A stretch of DNA of 64,000 nt from Yersinia frederiksenii ATCC 33641 (GCF_000754805.1 NZ_KN150731.1:824492-888491); one strand, 5' to 3'; positions 9,317 through 18,378 are shown, counted from the first letter of the stretch. Program-made: numbers and translations. The notes: a model not told the origin generated them from the letters alone.

Positions 9317-9667
9317 AATCACTCTCCTTGTTTCGGTAAGGTATTGATGTGCGTTAGCTTACCGGTTCAATCCAGCGAGTGAAACTGTTAAACCTAAGTC
9401 TGTGACCCTAGCGGTGGTTTTTTGACCATTTAATGCAAAAAATGTTGAAAATTTACAAAAATAATTGCTATCAATCAGATTGATAAAATTGATATAAAAC
9501 ATAAATTTGCCAGTGTGGTGATTAGTGTGGTGGTGAAAAGATTGATTTAAGTCAAGGAATGGCGGCGGTCTGACTGGTATATAGAACAATAAGACAACAA
9601 TGGTTTTACCAAATAACCAAGATAGTATCTCTCCTTGGAATTTATAGCCGTATTATGGAGGCACCAA
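9317..9667. other. ung-grcA divergent intergenic region
   Basis: These 351 bp hold the divergent promoters of ung and grcA. The part nearest grcA carries the FNR-type promoter annotated separately. Near 9470-9495 there is a symmetrical ATCAA-N5-TTGAT motif plus a further TTGAT, which could form a weaker upstream FNR-like element. No gene was seen. Confidence 0.6.
9542..9590 (+). promoter_or_regulatory. FNR-dependent promoter of grcA
   Basis: TTGATTTAAGTCAA (9542-9555) matches the FNR box TTGATNNNNATCAA except for one base. A TATATA -10 box lies at 9578-9583. With a start near 9590, the FNR site centres at about -41.5, the class II activation position. E. coli grcA (yfiD) is strongly FNR-activated in the same way. 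The promoter positions are inferred from the sequence. Confidence 0.8.
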
Positions 9668-10051
9668 ATGATTACTGGTATTCAAATTACTAAAGCTAGC
9701 AATGAAGCCTTGCTGAACTCTTTCTGGTTGTTGGATGATGAAAAAGCTGAACTGCGCTGCGTTTGCGCTAAATCCGGCTATGCAGAAGATCAAATCGTTC
9801 CAGCAAGTGAATTGGGCCAGATCGAATACCGTGAAGTTCCACTGGAACTGCAACCGACTGTGCGTGTTGAAGGTGGTCAGCATTTGAACGTGAACGTTCT
9901 GCGCCGTGAAACCTTGGAAGATGCAGTTAAAAATCCAGAGAAATATCCTCAGTTGACGATTCGTGTATCCGGTTATGCCGTACGTTTCAACTCACTGACA
10001 CCTGAACAGCAACGTGATGTGATTACTCGTACTTTCACTGAAAGTCTGTAA
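9668..10051 (+). CDS. grcA: GrcA, stress-induced alternate glycyl-radical protein
   Basis: GrcA is a 127-residue spare glycyl-radical domain. In E. coli it replaces the oxygen-damaged C-terminus of pyruvate formate-lyase and restores activity. The C-terminal half carries [17 protein letters not shown] and the radical loop [12 protein letters not shown], whose Gly holds the radical. The N-terminal [10 protein letters not shown] is also typical. ATG 9668 has a TGGAG ribosome site; the longer in-frame start at 9635 is not supported. The FNR-type promoter upstream fits a role in micro-aerobic to anaerobic shifts. Confidence 0.97.
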   Translation: MITGIQITKASNEALLNSFWLLDDEKAELRCVCAKSGYAEDQIVPASELGQIEYREVPLELQPTVRVEGGQHLNVNVLRRETLEDAVKNPEKYPQLTIRVSGYAVRFNSLTPEQQRDVITRTFTESL

Positions 10052-10083
10052 TTCTTGTCATAACAATTAAGTCTCAAAATGTT

Positions 10084-10111
10084 AAGGGAGCCGCTTTGGC
10101 TCCCTTTTTTG
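10084..10111 (+). terminator. Terminator of grcA
   Basis: AAGGGAGCC pairs with GGCTCCCTT across a short loop, followed by TTTTTT (10084-10110). Confidence 0.88.
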
Positions 10112-10189
10112 TATCTGTAATTTATTCATCTATAAGTTAGACCGCGCTCACGTTCTTCAATTTATATAAATAAATCTTACCTATTTTAC

Positions 10190-10216
10190 TTAAGAACTCA
10201 TCCGATGTGTCGATAG
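10190..10216 (+). promoter_or_regulatory. Possible sigma28 (FliA) promoter of yplA
   Basis: TTAAGAAC (10190-10197), an 11-base spacer and GTCGATAG (10209-10216) resemble the flagellar sigma28 promoter TAAAGTTT-N11-GCCGATAA. The -10 element matches at six of eight positions and the -35 element only loosely. The site lies about 55 bp before yplA. Published work places Y. enterocolitica yplA in the flagellar regulon, which fits, but this promoter assignment is my inference. Confidence 0.45.
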
Positions 10217-10270
10217 ATAAGCCATTGAGCCTGACTCAATACGGGAATTATCTTTCGACAAGGAGTTGGC

Positions 10271-11239
10271 ATGAGTGTTTCTGTTAGTTTGGCCGGGCCT
10301 GTTTCATTGGCAGGATTGATAAGCCAAGTAAAATCATCGGAACAGGCACAGAAAGAGGGTGTCCCGCCGCTTGCCACAGTCGCTAAGCCTCAAGTGGAAA
10401 TCACTGCAACCACTCTGGCAGGTAATGAACTCTATTACAGTATGCTGGCCAGCCTTAATTTACCTCGTAGTGAAGGTGTCGTGGCGAACAGTCACCACGC
10501 ACCAATATCTAGTGGACGAGGATCACAGCAAGCAGACTATTCATTAGCATTGCTCGCTAAAGATGTTTACGCTCCAGTAATGGGCAGTATTGCTGGGTTT
10601 ACTCGCCTAAATGATGATGCATTACTCCGTGTCGGGATTGATCCTGCCAGTTTATCCGACACGGCTTCTGGTTTTCAGGCGGGAATTTACCATGATAGCC
10701 AGCAGTATGTTTTATCCTTTGCCGGGACTAATGATATGCGCGATTGGCTAAGTAATATCCGACAGGCGACTGGCTATGAAGATGTGCAATATAATCAGGC
10801 GGTTGCTTTGGCGAAAACGGCCAAGATGGCATTTGGCGATGCCATGGTGATTACCGGGCACTCATTAGGAGGGGGGTTGGCAACTACAGCGGCATTAGCC
10901 AGTGGGAGCTTTGCCGTGACATTTAATGCCGCAGGTGTTTCGGACCACACATTAAATCGGCTTGACTTGGATCCGGCTCTGGCGCGGCATTCGGCTGAAA
11001 GTGGCAGCATCCGGCGCTATAGCGAGCAATATGACTTGCTGACAGAATCTCAGGAGTCAACCTCACTTATTCCTGATGCTATCGGCCATAAAATCACTTT
11101 GGTAAATAGCGATAAACTCACTGGAATAAGTGATTGGCTGCCACACAAGCACCTTGAACGCAGCCTGGCAGCACATGGTATTGATAAAATACTCAGTTCT
11201 ATGAGTGAACAGCAACCTTGGGAGCGGCAGTATGCCTGA
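10271..11239 (+). CDS. yplA: YplA, secreted phospholipase A
   Basis: This 322-residue lipase-fold protein carries the nucleophile elbow GHSLGGG with Ser near residue 198 (nt 10862), then a downstream Asp/His-containing region (SEQYDLLTES, HKITLV, LPHKHLE). It matches YplA of Yersinia, a phospholipase A1 exported through the flagellar type III apparatus in Y. enterocolitica, and Serratia PhlA. There is no Sec signal peptide; the N-terminus MSVSVSLAGPVSLAG is Ser-rich and uncharged, as is common for type III substrates. It hydrolyses phospholipids outside the cell. Its stop overlaps the start of yplB by 8 bp. Identification of the family is firm; the export route is taken from the literature. 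Confidence 0.93.
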   Translation: MSVSVSLAGPVSLAGLISQVKSSEQAQKEGVPPLATVAKPQVEITATTLAGNELYYSMLASLNLPRSEGVVANSHHAPISSGRGSQQADYSLALLAKDVYAPVMGSIAGFTRLNDDALLRVGIDPASLSDTASGFQAGIYHDSQQYVLSFAGTNDMRDWLSNIRQATGYEDVQYNQAVALAKTAKMAFGDAMVITGHSLGGGLATTAALASGSFAVTFNAAGVSDHTLNRLDLDPALARHSAESGSIRRYSEQYDLLTESQESTSLIPDAIGHKITLVNSDKLTGISDWLPHKHLERSLAAHGIDKILSSMSEQQPWERQYA

Positions 11240-11984
11240 TTCAACACTGGTTACGAGGGTAAAACGCCATTTGCGTTACGCCATCTACGGTGTTCTGATG
11301 CCATTAATGAGCTTTGAGGGGCAGGCAATGACAAATATTACTACCGCTTTTACTGATCCATCAGTAATGCCGATCGTTGATGCGATTGTTCAGGGTGATG
11401 TGAAACAGATCCATCAGTTGGCAAATAAAACGTTGTTACAACAGCAAGGCGAGCAGTCAGTCACGTTGATGCAATGGGCTATTCTCAACCAGCAACCCGA
11501 AAGTTTGGCGGCCTTACTGCAAGAAAATGCTGATCCTTTTCAACCTGGATTGCAGGGTGATAGCGCATGGCACACTGCTGCAAGTGTGCAAGATGCACAT
11601 TACATGCAGATTCTACTGGAAAGTCGTATCCGGCCAGATGCCCGAAACAGTGTGACATTAGCCACTCCCTTGGCTGCGGCAGTGATGGCGGGACGCGAGA
11701 TCCAGGTGATCTTGCTACTGGTTCGTGGAGTTGATCCAAATCTTGCAGATCGGGTGGGGGATACGCCATTACATCTGGCGGGTAAGACAAATGCGCCAGA
11801 TTTGGCACTGCGCTTACTCAAAGCCGGTGCTGATCCCGATCGACGTAACAAGCAAGGGGCAACATTCCAACAATATTTGGCAATGACACCATTAAATATG
11901 CAAAGCGCTGAAATGCAGCAAAAATATCAGCAATTAAATACCTGGCTTCGTGGCAAAAAATTGGCAGAGGTTTATCAGCAATAG
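11232..11984 (+). CDS. yplB: YplB, accessory protein of YplA (ankyrin repeats)
   Basis: This 250-residue protein is encoded immediately after yplA with overlapping ends, indicating translational coupling. The N-terminus is basic, then hydrophobic (AIYGVLMPLMSFEGQAM), so it resembles a signal sequence or anchor. The body contains ankyrin-like repeats, such as VTLMQWAILNQQPESLAALL, TPLAAAVMAGREIQVILLL and TPLHLAGKTNAPDLALRLL. Serratia PhlB, in the same position beside PhlA, blocks or limits the lipase inside the producing cell, so YplB is probably an immunity or accessory factor. ATG 11232 was chosen over an in-frame upstream codon because of a GGAGCGG site. Confidence 0.88.
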   Translation: MPDSTLVTRVKRHLRYAIYGVLMPLMSFEGQAMTNITTAFTDPSVMPIVDAIVQGDVKQIHQLANKTLLQQQGEQSVTLMQWAILNQQPESLAALLQENADPFQPGLQGDSAWHTAASVQDAHYMQILLESRIRPDARNSVTLATPLAAAVMAGREIQVILLLVRGVDPNLADRVGDTPLHLAGKTNAPDLALRLLKAGADPDRRNKQGATFQQYLAMTPLNMQSAEMQQKYQQLNTWLRGKKLAEVYQQ

Positions 11985-12005
11985 TTTTAAATTTGGCTGA
12001 TAAAT

Positions 12006-12040
12006 AAAAAAGCCGCTATTGATATTAGCGGCTTTTTTGT
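12006..12040. terminator. Bidirectional terminator between yplB and srmB
   Basis: AGCCGCTA (12011-12018) pairs with TAGCGGCT (12026-12033), with an A tract before and a T tract after. It lies between convergent genes. Confidence 0.9.
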
Positions 12041-12064
12041 TCGTGTGCTGAATGAATCCGCACC

Positions 12065-13381
12065 TTACTTGGTATCAGGTTTATCCTTTGGTTGGCGGCG
12101 TTTACCAACATTTTTGGCATCACGATGACGAACCTTAACTTTTGCTTTCTCTTTACCGGCTTCTTTTAGCTCTTTGCGCTTCGCTAAAACTTTCTTGGAC
12201 GGTTTGCCAGTGGTTTTTTCGCTTGGTGCTTTGCTGCTTGGGCGTAATTCATCAACAACACGTGGCTTCAGCGGCTCTTTCAAATAACGGCCAATTTTGC
12301 CCAGCAATAAATGGTCATGCGCTTCAACCAATGAAATAGCGACACCTTTGCGCCCCGCACGGCCTGTACGACCAATACGGTGCAGATAGACGTCAGCGGT
12401 CAGCGGCAAGTCAAAGTTAAATACGTGGCTGATATCGTCGATATCCAAACCGCGTGACGCGACATCGGTCGCTACCAAGACATTAACCCGGCCATCACTT
12501 AAACGTATAACTGCTTCGGTTCGTTTGGCCTGGACCATTTCGCCTTCAAGGAACCAGGCGTTAATTCCAGCTTCGCGCAGCCAACTAACCAGTTGGTGTA
12601 CCTTTTCACGGGTACGGACAAAAATAATAGATTTTTGCACTTCCGGTTGCTTGAGCAGATGCACCAGCAGGGCGGTTTTATGTTCAATATTGTCCGCGCG
12701 GTAATACCATTGCAAAATCTTTTTGCGTTCGCGGCGTGATGGGTCGGCTTCCAGCTCTACCGGCTCATTCAGAATGCGCTCCGCAAATTCACGGATAGCT
12801 TCACCTTCCAGCGTGGCAGAGAACAGTAATGTCTGCTTACGCCAGCGGGTTTCTGCTGCAATGGTTTCAATATCCTGTGCAAAGCCCATATCTAGCATAC
12901 GGTCAGCTTCGTCCAGAATCAGGGTTTCTACGGCCCGGCAGTCAAAGTTTTCTTCTTTGATGTATTGCAGTAAGCGGCCGGTAGTCGCCACGACAATATC
13001 TTGGTTCTCACTAAAGACTTCCGCGTGGTTCATATAAGCCACACCACCGGTAATCGTCGCGATATCCAGCTGTGTATGCTTAGCCAGTTCACGCGCCTGA
13101 TCCGCAACCTGCATGGCCAATTCACGAGTTGGCGTCAGGATCAGGATGCGTGGTGGGCCAGATTTTTTGCGTGGGAAATCCAGCAAATGCTGCAAGGCAG
13201 GCAGCAAAAAGGCGGCAGTTTTGCCGGTACCTGTTGGTGCCGAACCCAATACATCGCGCCCATCCATAGCTGGCGGAATAGCCGCAGCTTGAATGGCAGT
13301 CGGGCGCTCATAGCCTTTGTCGCGCAGTGCGTCAATCAGGCGTTCATCGAGATCGAGTTCGGAAAAATTGGTTACAGTCAT
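12065..13381 (-). CDS. srmB: SrmB, DEAD-box RNA helicase
   Basis: SrmB is an ATP-dependent RNA helicase that helps assemble the large ribosomal subunit at an early step. The 438-residue protein has, in order, the Q motif region (GYERPTAIQ), motif I APTGTGKT, Ia PTRELA, Ib TTGRLL, II DEAD, III SAT, then in the second RecA domain IV IIFVRTR, V VATDVASRGLD and VI HRIGRTGR. A Lys/Arg-rich tail of about 60 residues follows, typical of SrmB and likely RNA-binding. The ATG at 13381 fits the family start. It is divergent from trmN6, the conserved enterobacterial arrangement. Confidence 0.96.
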   Translation of the reverse strand: MTVTNFSELDLDERLIDALRDKGYERPTAIQAAAIPPAMDGRDVLGSAPTGTGKTAAFLLPALQHLLDFPRKKSGPPRILILTPTRELAMQVADQARELAKHTQLDIATITGGVAYMNHAEVFSENQDIVVATTGRLLQYIKEENFDCRAVETLILDEADRMLDMGFAQDIETIAAETRWRKQTLLFSATLEGEAIREFAERILNEPVELEADPSRRERKKILQWYYRADNIEHKTALLVHLLKQPEVQKSIIFVRTREKVHQLVSWLREAGINAWFLEGEMVQAKRTEAVIRLSDGRVNVLVATDVASRGLDIDDISHVFNFDLPLTADVYLHRIGRTGRAGRKGVAISLVEAHDHLLLGKIGRYLKEPLKPRVVDELRPSSKAPSEKTTGKPSKKVLAKRKELKEAGKEKAKVKVRHRDAKNVGKRRQPKDKPDTK

Positions 13382-13504
13382 GGTCTTCCTCTACTTGGGG
13401 CGCCGATTATAGACGGGTTAGCCGAATTCTTCACCTGTTTAAGCGGTAATGATGTCTTTTCCCTTCAATCATATTGTCCTATGCTACGCCGGTTATAGAT
13501 TCTG

Positions 13505-14260
13505 GTGACTAATGTGGGCGTACAATTGAAAAAAAAACCGGCGTTGCGTGGTGGTGGTTTCACTTTTAAACAGTTCTTTGTGGCGCATGATCGTTGTGCG
13601 ATGAAAGTGGGTACTGATGGTGTCCTGCTGGGTGCCTGGGTACCGATAGAGAAAGCCCGCAAAGTGCTGGATATTGGCTGTGGTAGTGGGCTTATCGCCC
13701 TGATGATTGCCCAGCGCTCCGCTCCAGATGTGGAAATTGACGGTGTAGAGCTGGAACCCGAGGCCGCACAACAAGCGAGCAGCAATGCGGCGCAATCACC
13801 TTGGGCTGAGCGAGTTCATATTTACGCGCAAGATATCCACCAGTTTGCTGAAAACCATCCCCATCAGTACGACCTGATTGTCAGCAACCCACCTTACTTT
13901 GCTCCGGCGGTGGCTTGCCGCGATGAAGCCCGTGATACCGCACGTTACACCGGATCACTAACTCATGACGCCTTACTTAATTGCGCAGAGAAGCTTATCA
14001 CAAAAGAGGGTGTTTTTTGTGTGGTTTTACCCCACGATTTGGGGGGGGAACTTGCTCATCTTGCAGTGCAACAAGATTGGTTTGTTCACTGCCAGGTTGA
14101 TATCAGAGATCGCCCCGGTAAGCCGCTACACCGCATGCTGCTAACGTTATCGCGCCAACCGGCAGAGACTCAGTATCAGCATTTGGACCTGCGCCAATCA
14201 GAAGGGGTGTATTCGCCGGAGTTCTGTGTGCTCATTAGCGAGTTTTATCTAAACTACTAG
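13505..14260 (+). CDS. trmN6: TrmN6, tRNA1(Val) adenine-37 N6-methyltransferase
   Basis: This 251-residue class I SAM methyltransferase modifies A37 of tRNA1(Val). It begins with a short basic N-terminus, then GGFTFKQFFVAHDRCAMKVGTDG. The SAM-binding glycine motif is LDIGCGSGLIALMIAQ and the N6-adenine catalytic motif is SNPPYF. The start is a GTG at 13505 with a weak ribosome site; a second in-frame GTG at 13514 is an alternative. An ATG at 13512 is out of frame. It sits between srmB and nadB, as in E. coli (yfiC). Confidence 0.93.
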   Translation: MTNVGVQLKKKPALRGGGFTFKQFFVAHDRCAMKVGTDGVLLGAWVPIEKARKVLDIGCGSGLIALMIAQRSAPDVEIDGVELEPEAAQQASSNAAQSPWAERVHIYAQDIHQFAENHPHQYDLIVSNPPYFAPAVACRDEARDTARYTGSLTHDALLNCAEKLITKEGVFCVVLPHDLGGELAHLAVQQDWFVHCQVDIRDRPGKPLHRMLLTLSRQPAETQYQHLDLRQSEGVYSPEFCVLISEFYLNY

Positions 14261-14345
14261 CTGGAGCTGTGGAGATAAGGTGTGAAGGTGGGCTAATAAG
14301 GCGCGAAACCCTGAACTTGAAAAGAAATCGCGCCCTGAAAAGCCA

Positions 14346-15947
14346 TTACGGATGAAGAATAGTTGGTTTTGGATTCTCAATTTGCTCAGGGTAGTCGAGG
14401 GTATAGTGCAACCCCCGGCTCTCTTTACGGTCCATAGCACAACGCACAATTAACTCTGCGACCTGCACCAAGTTACGTAATTCCAGCAGATTATTTGAGA
14501 TGCGGAAATTGGCATAATATTCGTCAATCTCTTGCTGCAAGGTATTAATCCGGCGCAAGGCTCGCTCTAAGCGCTTGGTTGTACGAACAATCCCGACGTA
14601 GTCCCACATAAACAGACGCAATTCATGCCAGTTATGTTGAATGACAACTCGTTCATCCGAGTTATCAACACGGCTTTCATCCCAATCTGGCAAATGTTTA
14701 GCCAACTTGGCAGTAGGCAAGCGCGTCAGGATATCTTCGGCGGCAGACCAACCATAGACCAGACATTCCAGTAACGAGTTGGATGCCATACGGTTCGCGC
14801 CGTGCAAGCCGGTATAGCTGACCTCGCCAATGGCATATAGCCCATCAAGATCCGTACGGCCATGTTGGTCTACCATTACACCACCGCAGGTATAATGAGC
14901 GGCAGGAACGATAGGAATGGCTTCCTTGGTCAGATCGATGCCCAATGACAGCAGTTTTTCATAGATCATCGGGAAGTGCTGCATCACGAAATCAGTAGGT
15001 TTATGACTGATATCCAGATACATGCAATCAGCACCCAGGCGTTTCATTTCATGGTCGATGGCACGTGCCACGATATCTCGCGGGGCCAGTTCGCCGCGAG
15101 GGTCGAAATCAAGCATGAAGCGGGAGCCATCAGGACGTTTAAGGTAAGCACCTTCACCGCGTAATGCTTCGGTCAGCAAAAAATTTCGAGCTTGCGGATG
15201 AAACAGACAGGTCGGATGGAATTGGTTAAATTCTAGATTAGCGACCCGGCACCCGGCACGCCACGCCATGGCAATGCCATCTCCAGATGAGATATCCGGG
15301 TTGGTAGTATATTGATAGACTTTAGCGGCTCCCCCTGTGGCTAAAACGACAGCTTTGGCGCGGAAGGTTTCAACTTTCTCAAGCTCTCTGTTCCAAATAT
15401 AAGCACCGACAACGCGCTTGGTTCCCGCCAAACCAATTTTATTTGACGTAATAAGATCGACTGCATTGCAGCGCTCTTTAACTAAAATATTAGGGTGAGT
15501 ACTTGCTTTGCCTACTAGGGTGGTCTCTACTTCTTTACCTGTAGCATCCGCAGTATGTAGTATACGGCGGTGACTGTGGCCACCTTCACGGGTAAGGTGA
15601 TAACGTTCTTCGCCGCTGGCATTGGTTTCGGTATCGAAAAGGACACCTTGATCAATCAGCCATTGCACGCAAGAGCGAGCGTTACTGGCGATAAACTCTA
15701 CGGCATCTTTGTCGCAAAGCCCGGCCCCGGCAATCAGGGTGTCCTCTACATGTGAGCTGATGCTGTCAGTTTCATCAAAAACGGCAGCAATACCTCCCTG
15801 AGCATAGAAAGTGGCACCTTCATTAAGAGGCCCTTTGCTCAGAACAGTGACTTGACAATGTGGCGCAAGACGTAAAGCCAGTGATAAACCGGCAGCGCCA
15901 CTCCCGATGATCAATACATCGCTAACGTGTTCAGATGATGATTGCAT
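14346..15947 (-). CDS. nadB: L-aspartate oxidase
   Basis: NadB is an FAD enzyme that oxidises L-aspartate to iminoaspartate, the first step of de novo NAD synthesis, with NadA. The protein has the FAD dinucleotide motif [15 protein letters not shown], the flavin loop [11 protein letters not shown], the active-site HSHRRILH and [12 protein letters not shown] segments, [13 protein letters not shown], and the C-terminal helical domain. The chosen start ([15 protein letters not shown]) gives 533 residues; an in-frame ATG twelve codons upstream at 15983 is also possible and neither has a strong ribosome site. It is divergent from rseD-rpoE. Confidence 0.95.
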   Translation of the reverse strand: MQSSSEHVSDVLIIGSGAAGLSLALRLAPHCQVTVLSKGPLNEGATFYAQGGIAAVFDETDSISSHVEDTLIAGAGLCDKDAVEFIASNARSCVQWLIDQGVLFDTETNASGEERYHLTREGGHSHRRILHTADATGKEVETTLVGKASTHPNILVKERCNAVDLITSNKIGLAGTKRVVGAYIWNRELEKVETFRAKAVVLATGGAAKVYQYTTNPDISSGDGIAMAWRAGCRVANLEFNQFHPTCLFHPQARNFLLTEALRGEGAYLKRPDGSRFMLDFDPRGELAPRDIVARAIDHEMKRLGADCMYLDISHKPTDFVMQHFPMIYEKLLSLGIDLTKEAIPIVPAAHYTCGGVMVDQHGRTDLDGLYAIGEVSYTGLHGANRMASNSLLECLVYGWSAAEDILTRLPTAKLAKHLPDWDESRVDNSDERVVIQHNWHELRLFMWDYVGIVRTTKRLERALRRINTLQQEIDEYYANFRISNNLLELRNLVQVAELIVRCAMDRKESRGLHYTLDYPEQIENPKPTILHP

Positions 15948-16010
15948 ATCGTATGATGTGTGCAGAAGAAGAGTGAAATTCATGTTAGCCTATCTGCCAG
16001 AGCAAAAGCT

Positions 16011-16175
16011 ATGGCTATAAGATGTCTAAAGAATATTCAGACAAATAATCTGGCAACATGGAACTTTGCACTTTTTATAAACTCCAAGCGTGTGCTTGCT
16101 CAGGAAAATAAAGATATGGCTGGCAGTACAACTTTTAGCGTGGGGATAGATTTCGGGAGAGTTCACCTCGGATGA
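16011..16175 (+). CDS. rseD: RseD-like leader peptide of rpoE
   Basis: A small frame of 54 codons (MAIRCLKNIQTNNLATWN... ending RVHLG) stops at 16173-16175 with its TGA overlapping the rpoE ATG at 16172 (ATGA). E. coli has a leader peptide of similar size, RseD, whose translation is coupled to rpoE and is the point where CsrA represses it. The overlap and position fit the same role here. In-frame starts upstream (GTG 15960) or inside (ATG 16113) are possible. The sigmaE promoter at 16061-16087 lies within this frame, so transcripts from it would lack most of the leader. Confidence 0.6.
   Translation: MAIRCLKNIQTNNLATWNFALFINSKRVLAQENKDMAGSTTFSVGIDFGRVHLG
16061..16087 (+). promoter_or_regulatory. 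SigmaE-dependent promoter of rpoE
   Basis: GAACTT (16061-16066), a 16-base spacer and TCCAA (16083-16087) fit the sigmaE consensus GAACTT-N16-TCTRA. The expected start is about 80 bp before rpoE, close to the E. coli distance. It implies positive autoregulation. Confidence 0.8.
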
Positions 16176-16747
16176 GCGAGCAGTTAACGGATCAGATGCT
16201 GGTTGAACGGGTCCAGAAAGGTGATCAGCAATCGTTCAATTTACTGGTAATTAGATACCAGCATAAGGTTGCGAGCCTCGTATCCCGATATGTGCCTCAG
16301 GGCGATGTTCCTGATGTAGTTCAGGAATCTTTTATTAAGGCCTATCGCGCACTCGAGTCATTTCGTGGTGATAGTGCTTTTTATACTTGGCTGTACCGTA
16401 TCGCTGTTAATACAGCAAAAAATTACTTAGTTGCTCAGGGGCGACGTCCGCCATCCAGTGATGTGGATGCAAATGATGCTGAAAATTACGAAAATGCGGG
16501 TGCATTGAAAGAAATATCGAACCCTGAGAACTTAATGTTGTCTGAAGAATTGAGGCAGATAGTTTTTAAAACCATAGAGTCACTTCCTGAAGATCTCCGC
16601 ATGGCGATTACACTCAGGGAGTTAGATGGTCTAAGCTATGAAGAGATAGCTGTAATTATGGACTGTCCGGTTGGTACTGTTCGTTCCCGTATCTTCCGTG
16701 CCAGAGAGGCTATCGATAATAAAGTTCAGCCGCTGATTCAGCGATAA
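16172..16747 (+). CDS. rpoE: RNA polymerase sigmaE factor
   Basis: RpoE is the ECF sigma factor of the envelope-stress response. The 191-residue protein has region 2 (RVQKGDQQSFNLLV, DVVQESFIKAYRALESFRGDSAFYTWLYRIAVNTAKN) and region 4 with the helix-turn-helix LDGLSYEEIAVIMDCPVGTVRSRIFRAREAI. It is held at the inner membrane by RseA and released when RseA is cleaved. It is the first gene of rpoE-rseA-rseB-rseC; the ATG overlaps the upstream leader-peptide stop. It should control bamE and other outer-membrane assembly genes. Confidence 0.98.
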   Translation: MSEQLTDQMLVERVQKGDQQSFNLLVIRYQHKVASLVSRYVPQGDVPDVVQESFIKAYRALESFRGDSAFYTWLYRIAVNTAKNYLVAQGRRPPSSDVDANDAENYENAGALKEISNPENLMLSEELRQIVFKTIESLPEDLRMAITLRELDGLSYEEIAVIMDCPVGTVRSRIFRAREAIDNKVQPLIQR

Positions 16748-16771
16748 GCGGACACATAAAGGGTATTTGGC

Positions 16772-17419
16772 ATGCAGAAAGAAAAGCTTTCCGCTCTGAT
16801 GGACGGAGAAACTCTTGACAGTGAGCTGATAGGTTCTTTATCGAAAGATAAAACCTTGCAGCAAAGCTGGCAGAGCTATCATTTAATCCGTGATACCCTG
16901 CGGGGGGATGTTGGTGAAGTCTTGCATCTGGATATCGCCAGCCGCGTCGCAGAGGCCCTTAAAAAGGAGCCTGCTCGTTTTGTTCCTATTGCTGTGCCTG
17001 AATCTCAGCCACAACCCCATGTCTGGCAGAAAATGCCTTTCTGGCAAAAAGTGCGTCCGTGGGCCAGCCAACTTACTCAAGTTGGGGTTGCCGCATGTGT
17101 TTCTCTCGCTGTCATTGTGGGGGTTCAGCAATATAACCAACCTGCATCCAGTAATTTACAGTCAGAAGCACCTGCATTTAACACATTGCCGATGATGGGT
17201 AAAGCATCACCAGTCAGCTTTGGCGCGCCTGCTGGCGATTCTTTAGACAAGACTCAAGTCGGTGGAGAGCAACGTCACCTTGTTAACATGTTGACTCAGT
17301 TGCAAGATTTTGAATTGCAACGTCGTTTACCACAAACTGATGTATTGCAGGAATCTTCATCAACGACAAAAATAATGTCTCAGGTCCCTGGAAATCAGTC
17401 CTTCGGAACAAAGCAGTAG
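16772..17419 (+). CDS. rseA: RseA, anti-sigmaE factor
   Basis: RseA is an inner-membrane protein that binds and inactivates sigmaE through its cytoplasmic N-terminal domain. The start MQKEKLSALMDGETLDSEL and QSWQSYHLIRDTLRGD are the sigma-binding helices. A single membrane segment near residues 110-125 (GVAACVSLAVIVGVQ) follows, then a periplasmic tail of about 85 residues that contacts RseB. DegS and RseP cleavage releases sigmaE under stress. The length is 215 residues. It lies 24 bp after rpoE and 2 bp before rseB. Confidence 0.97.
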   Translation: MQKEKLSALMDGETLDSELIGSLSKDKTLQQSWQSYHLIRDTLRGDVGEVLHLDIASRVAEALKKEPARFVPIAVPESQPQPHVWQKMPFWQKVRPWASQLTQVGVAACVSLAVIVGVQQYNQPASSNLQSEAPAFNTLPMMGKASPVSFGAPAGDSLDKTQVGGEQRHLVNMLTQLQDFELQRRLPQTDVLQESSSTTKIMSQVPGNQSFGTKQ

Positions 17420-17421
17420 CA

Positions 17422-18378
17422 ATGAAGCAACTTTGGTTTTCCGTCTGTTTAATGGCGGGCAGCCTGCTTATGCCAACAATTGCATCGGCGGAAACTACGC
17501 CGATAGCAATGTTGAAAGAGATGAGCAGTGCCAGCCAGTCGCTCAATTATGAGCTATCGTACATCAACGTAAACAAGCAAGGGATTGATTCTCTTCGCTA
17601 TCGTCATGCTATCCAAGATAAAAAAACGCTAGCGCAGTTATTGCGTATGGATGGTCCGCGTACTGAGATTATTCAACGTGGTAATGAAATAAGTTATTTC
17701 GAACCAGGTTTTGACTCTTTCACGTTGAGCGGCGAGCATATTGTTGATGCCTTACCTTCTGTCGTATTCCCCGATTTTGATAAACTGTCAAAATACTATA
17801 ACTATATTGCTTTAGGTCGTGCGCGCGTTGCTGACCGGCCATGTCAAGTTATTAGAGTTGTACCCCGTGACAGCTCACGATACAGCTACATTATTTGGAT
17901 GGATGAGACAACAAAACTCCCTATGCGGATAGATCTTTTAGATCGCGATGGTGAAACACTTGAGCAATTTCGGGTGATTTCTTTTGCTGTTGGTGATCCT
18001 ATTCAAGAGATTTTGCAAGGCGTGTTAAAACTGTCTTTGCCGCCATTACTTGCTTTACCTGCCAAAACTAAGGTGAACTTTAGCTGGACTCCGCGTTGGT
18101 TGCCGGAAGGAGTGACTGAAGTTTCACGTAGTCGCCGTACGTTGCCTAACATGGATGCGCCAACTGAGTCACGGTTATATGCTGATGGCCTGTTTAGTTT
18201 CTCAATTAATGTTAATCCGATTGAGAAAGGTACCCCTTCAGAGCAGTCTCTGCGTCAGGGGCGTCGTACAATTCATACCGAAGCACGTAATAATGTAGAA
18301 ATTACCGTGGTAGGTGAACTACCTCCTTCAACTGCGAAGCGTATTGCCGATAGTATAGTTTTGGAATCTGCAAAATGA
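17422..18378 (+). CDS. rseB: RseB, periplasmic regulator of RseA
   Basis: RseB binds the periplasmic part of RseA and shields it from DegS; LPS intermediates release it. The 318-residue protein has a signal peptide (MKQLWFSVCLMAGSLLMPTIASA) and the MucB/RseB fold: a LolA-like N-terminal domain of about 200 residues (MDGPRTEIIQRGNEISYF) joined to a smaller C-terminal domain (VNFSWTPRWLPEGVTEVS). The start is 2 bp after the rseA stop. Its 3' end overlaps rseC by 4 bp. Confidence 0.97.
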   Translation: MKQLWFSVCLMAGSLLMPTIASAETTPIAMLKEMSSASQSLNYELSYINVNKQGIDSLRYRHAIQDKKTLAQLLRMDGPRTEIIQRGNEISYFEPGFDSFTLSGEHIVDALPSVVFPDFDKLSKYYNYIALGRARVADRPCQVIRVVPRDSSRYSYIIWMDETTKLPMRIDLLDRDGETLEQFRVISFAVGDPIQEILQGVLKLSLPPLLALPAKTKVNFSWTPRWLPEGVTEVSRSRRTLPNMDAPTESRLYADGLFSFSINVNPIEKGTPSEQSLRQGRRTIHTEARNNVEITVVGELPPSTAKRIADSIVLESAK

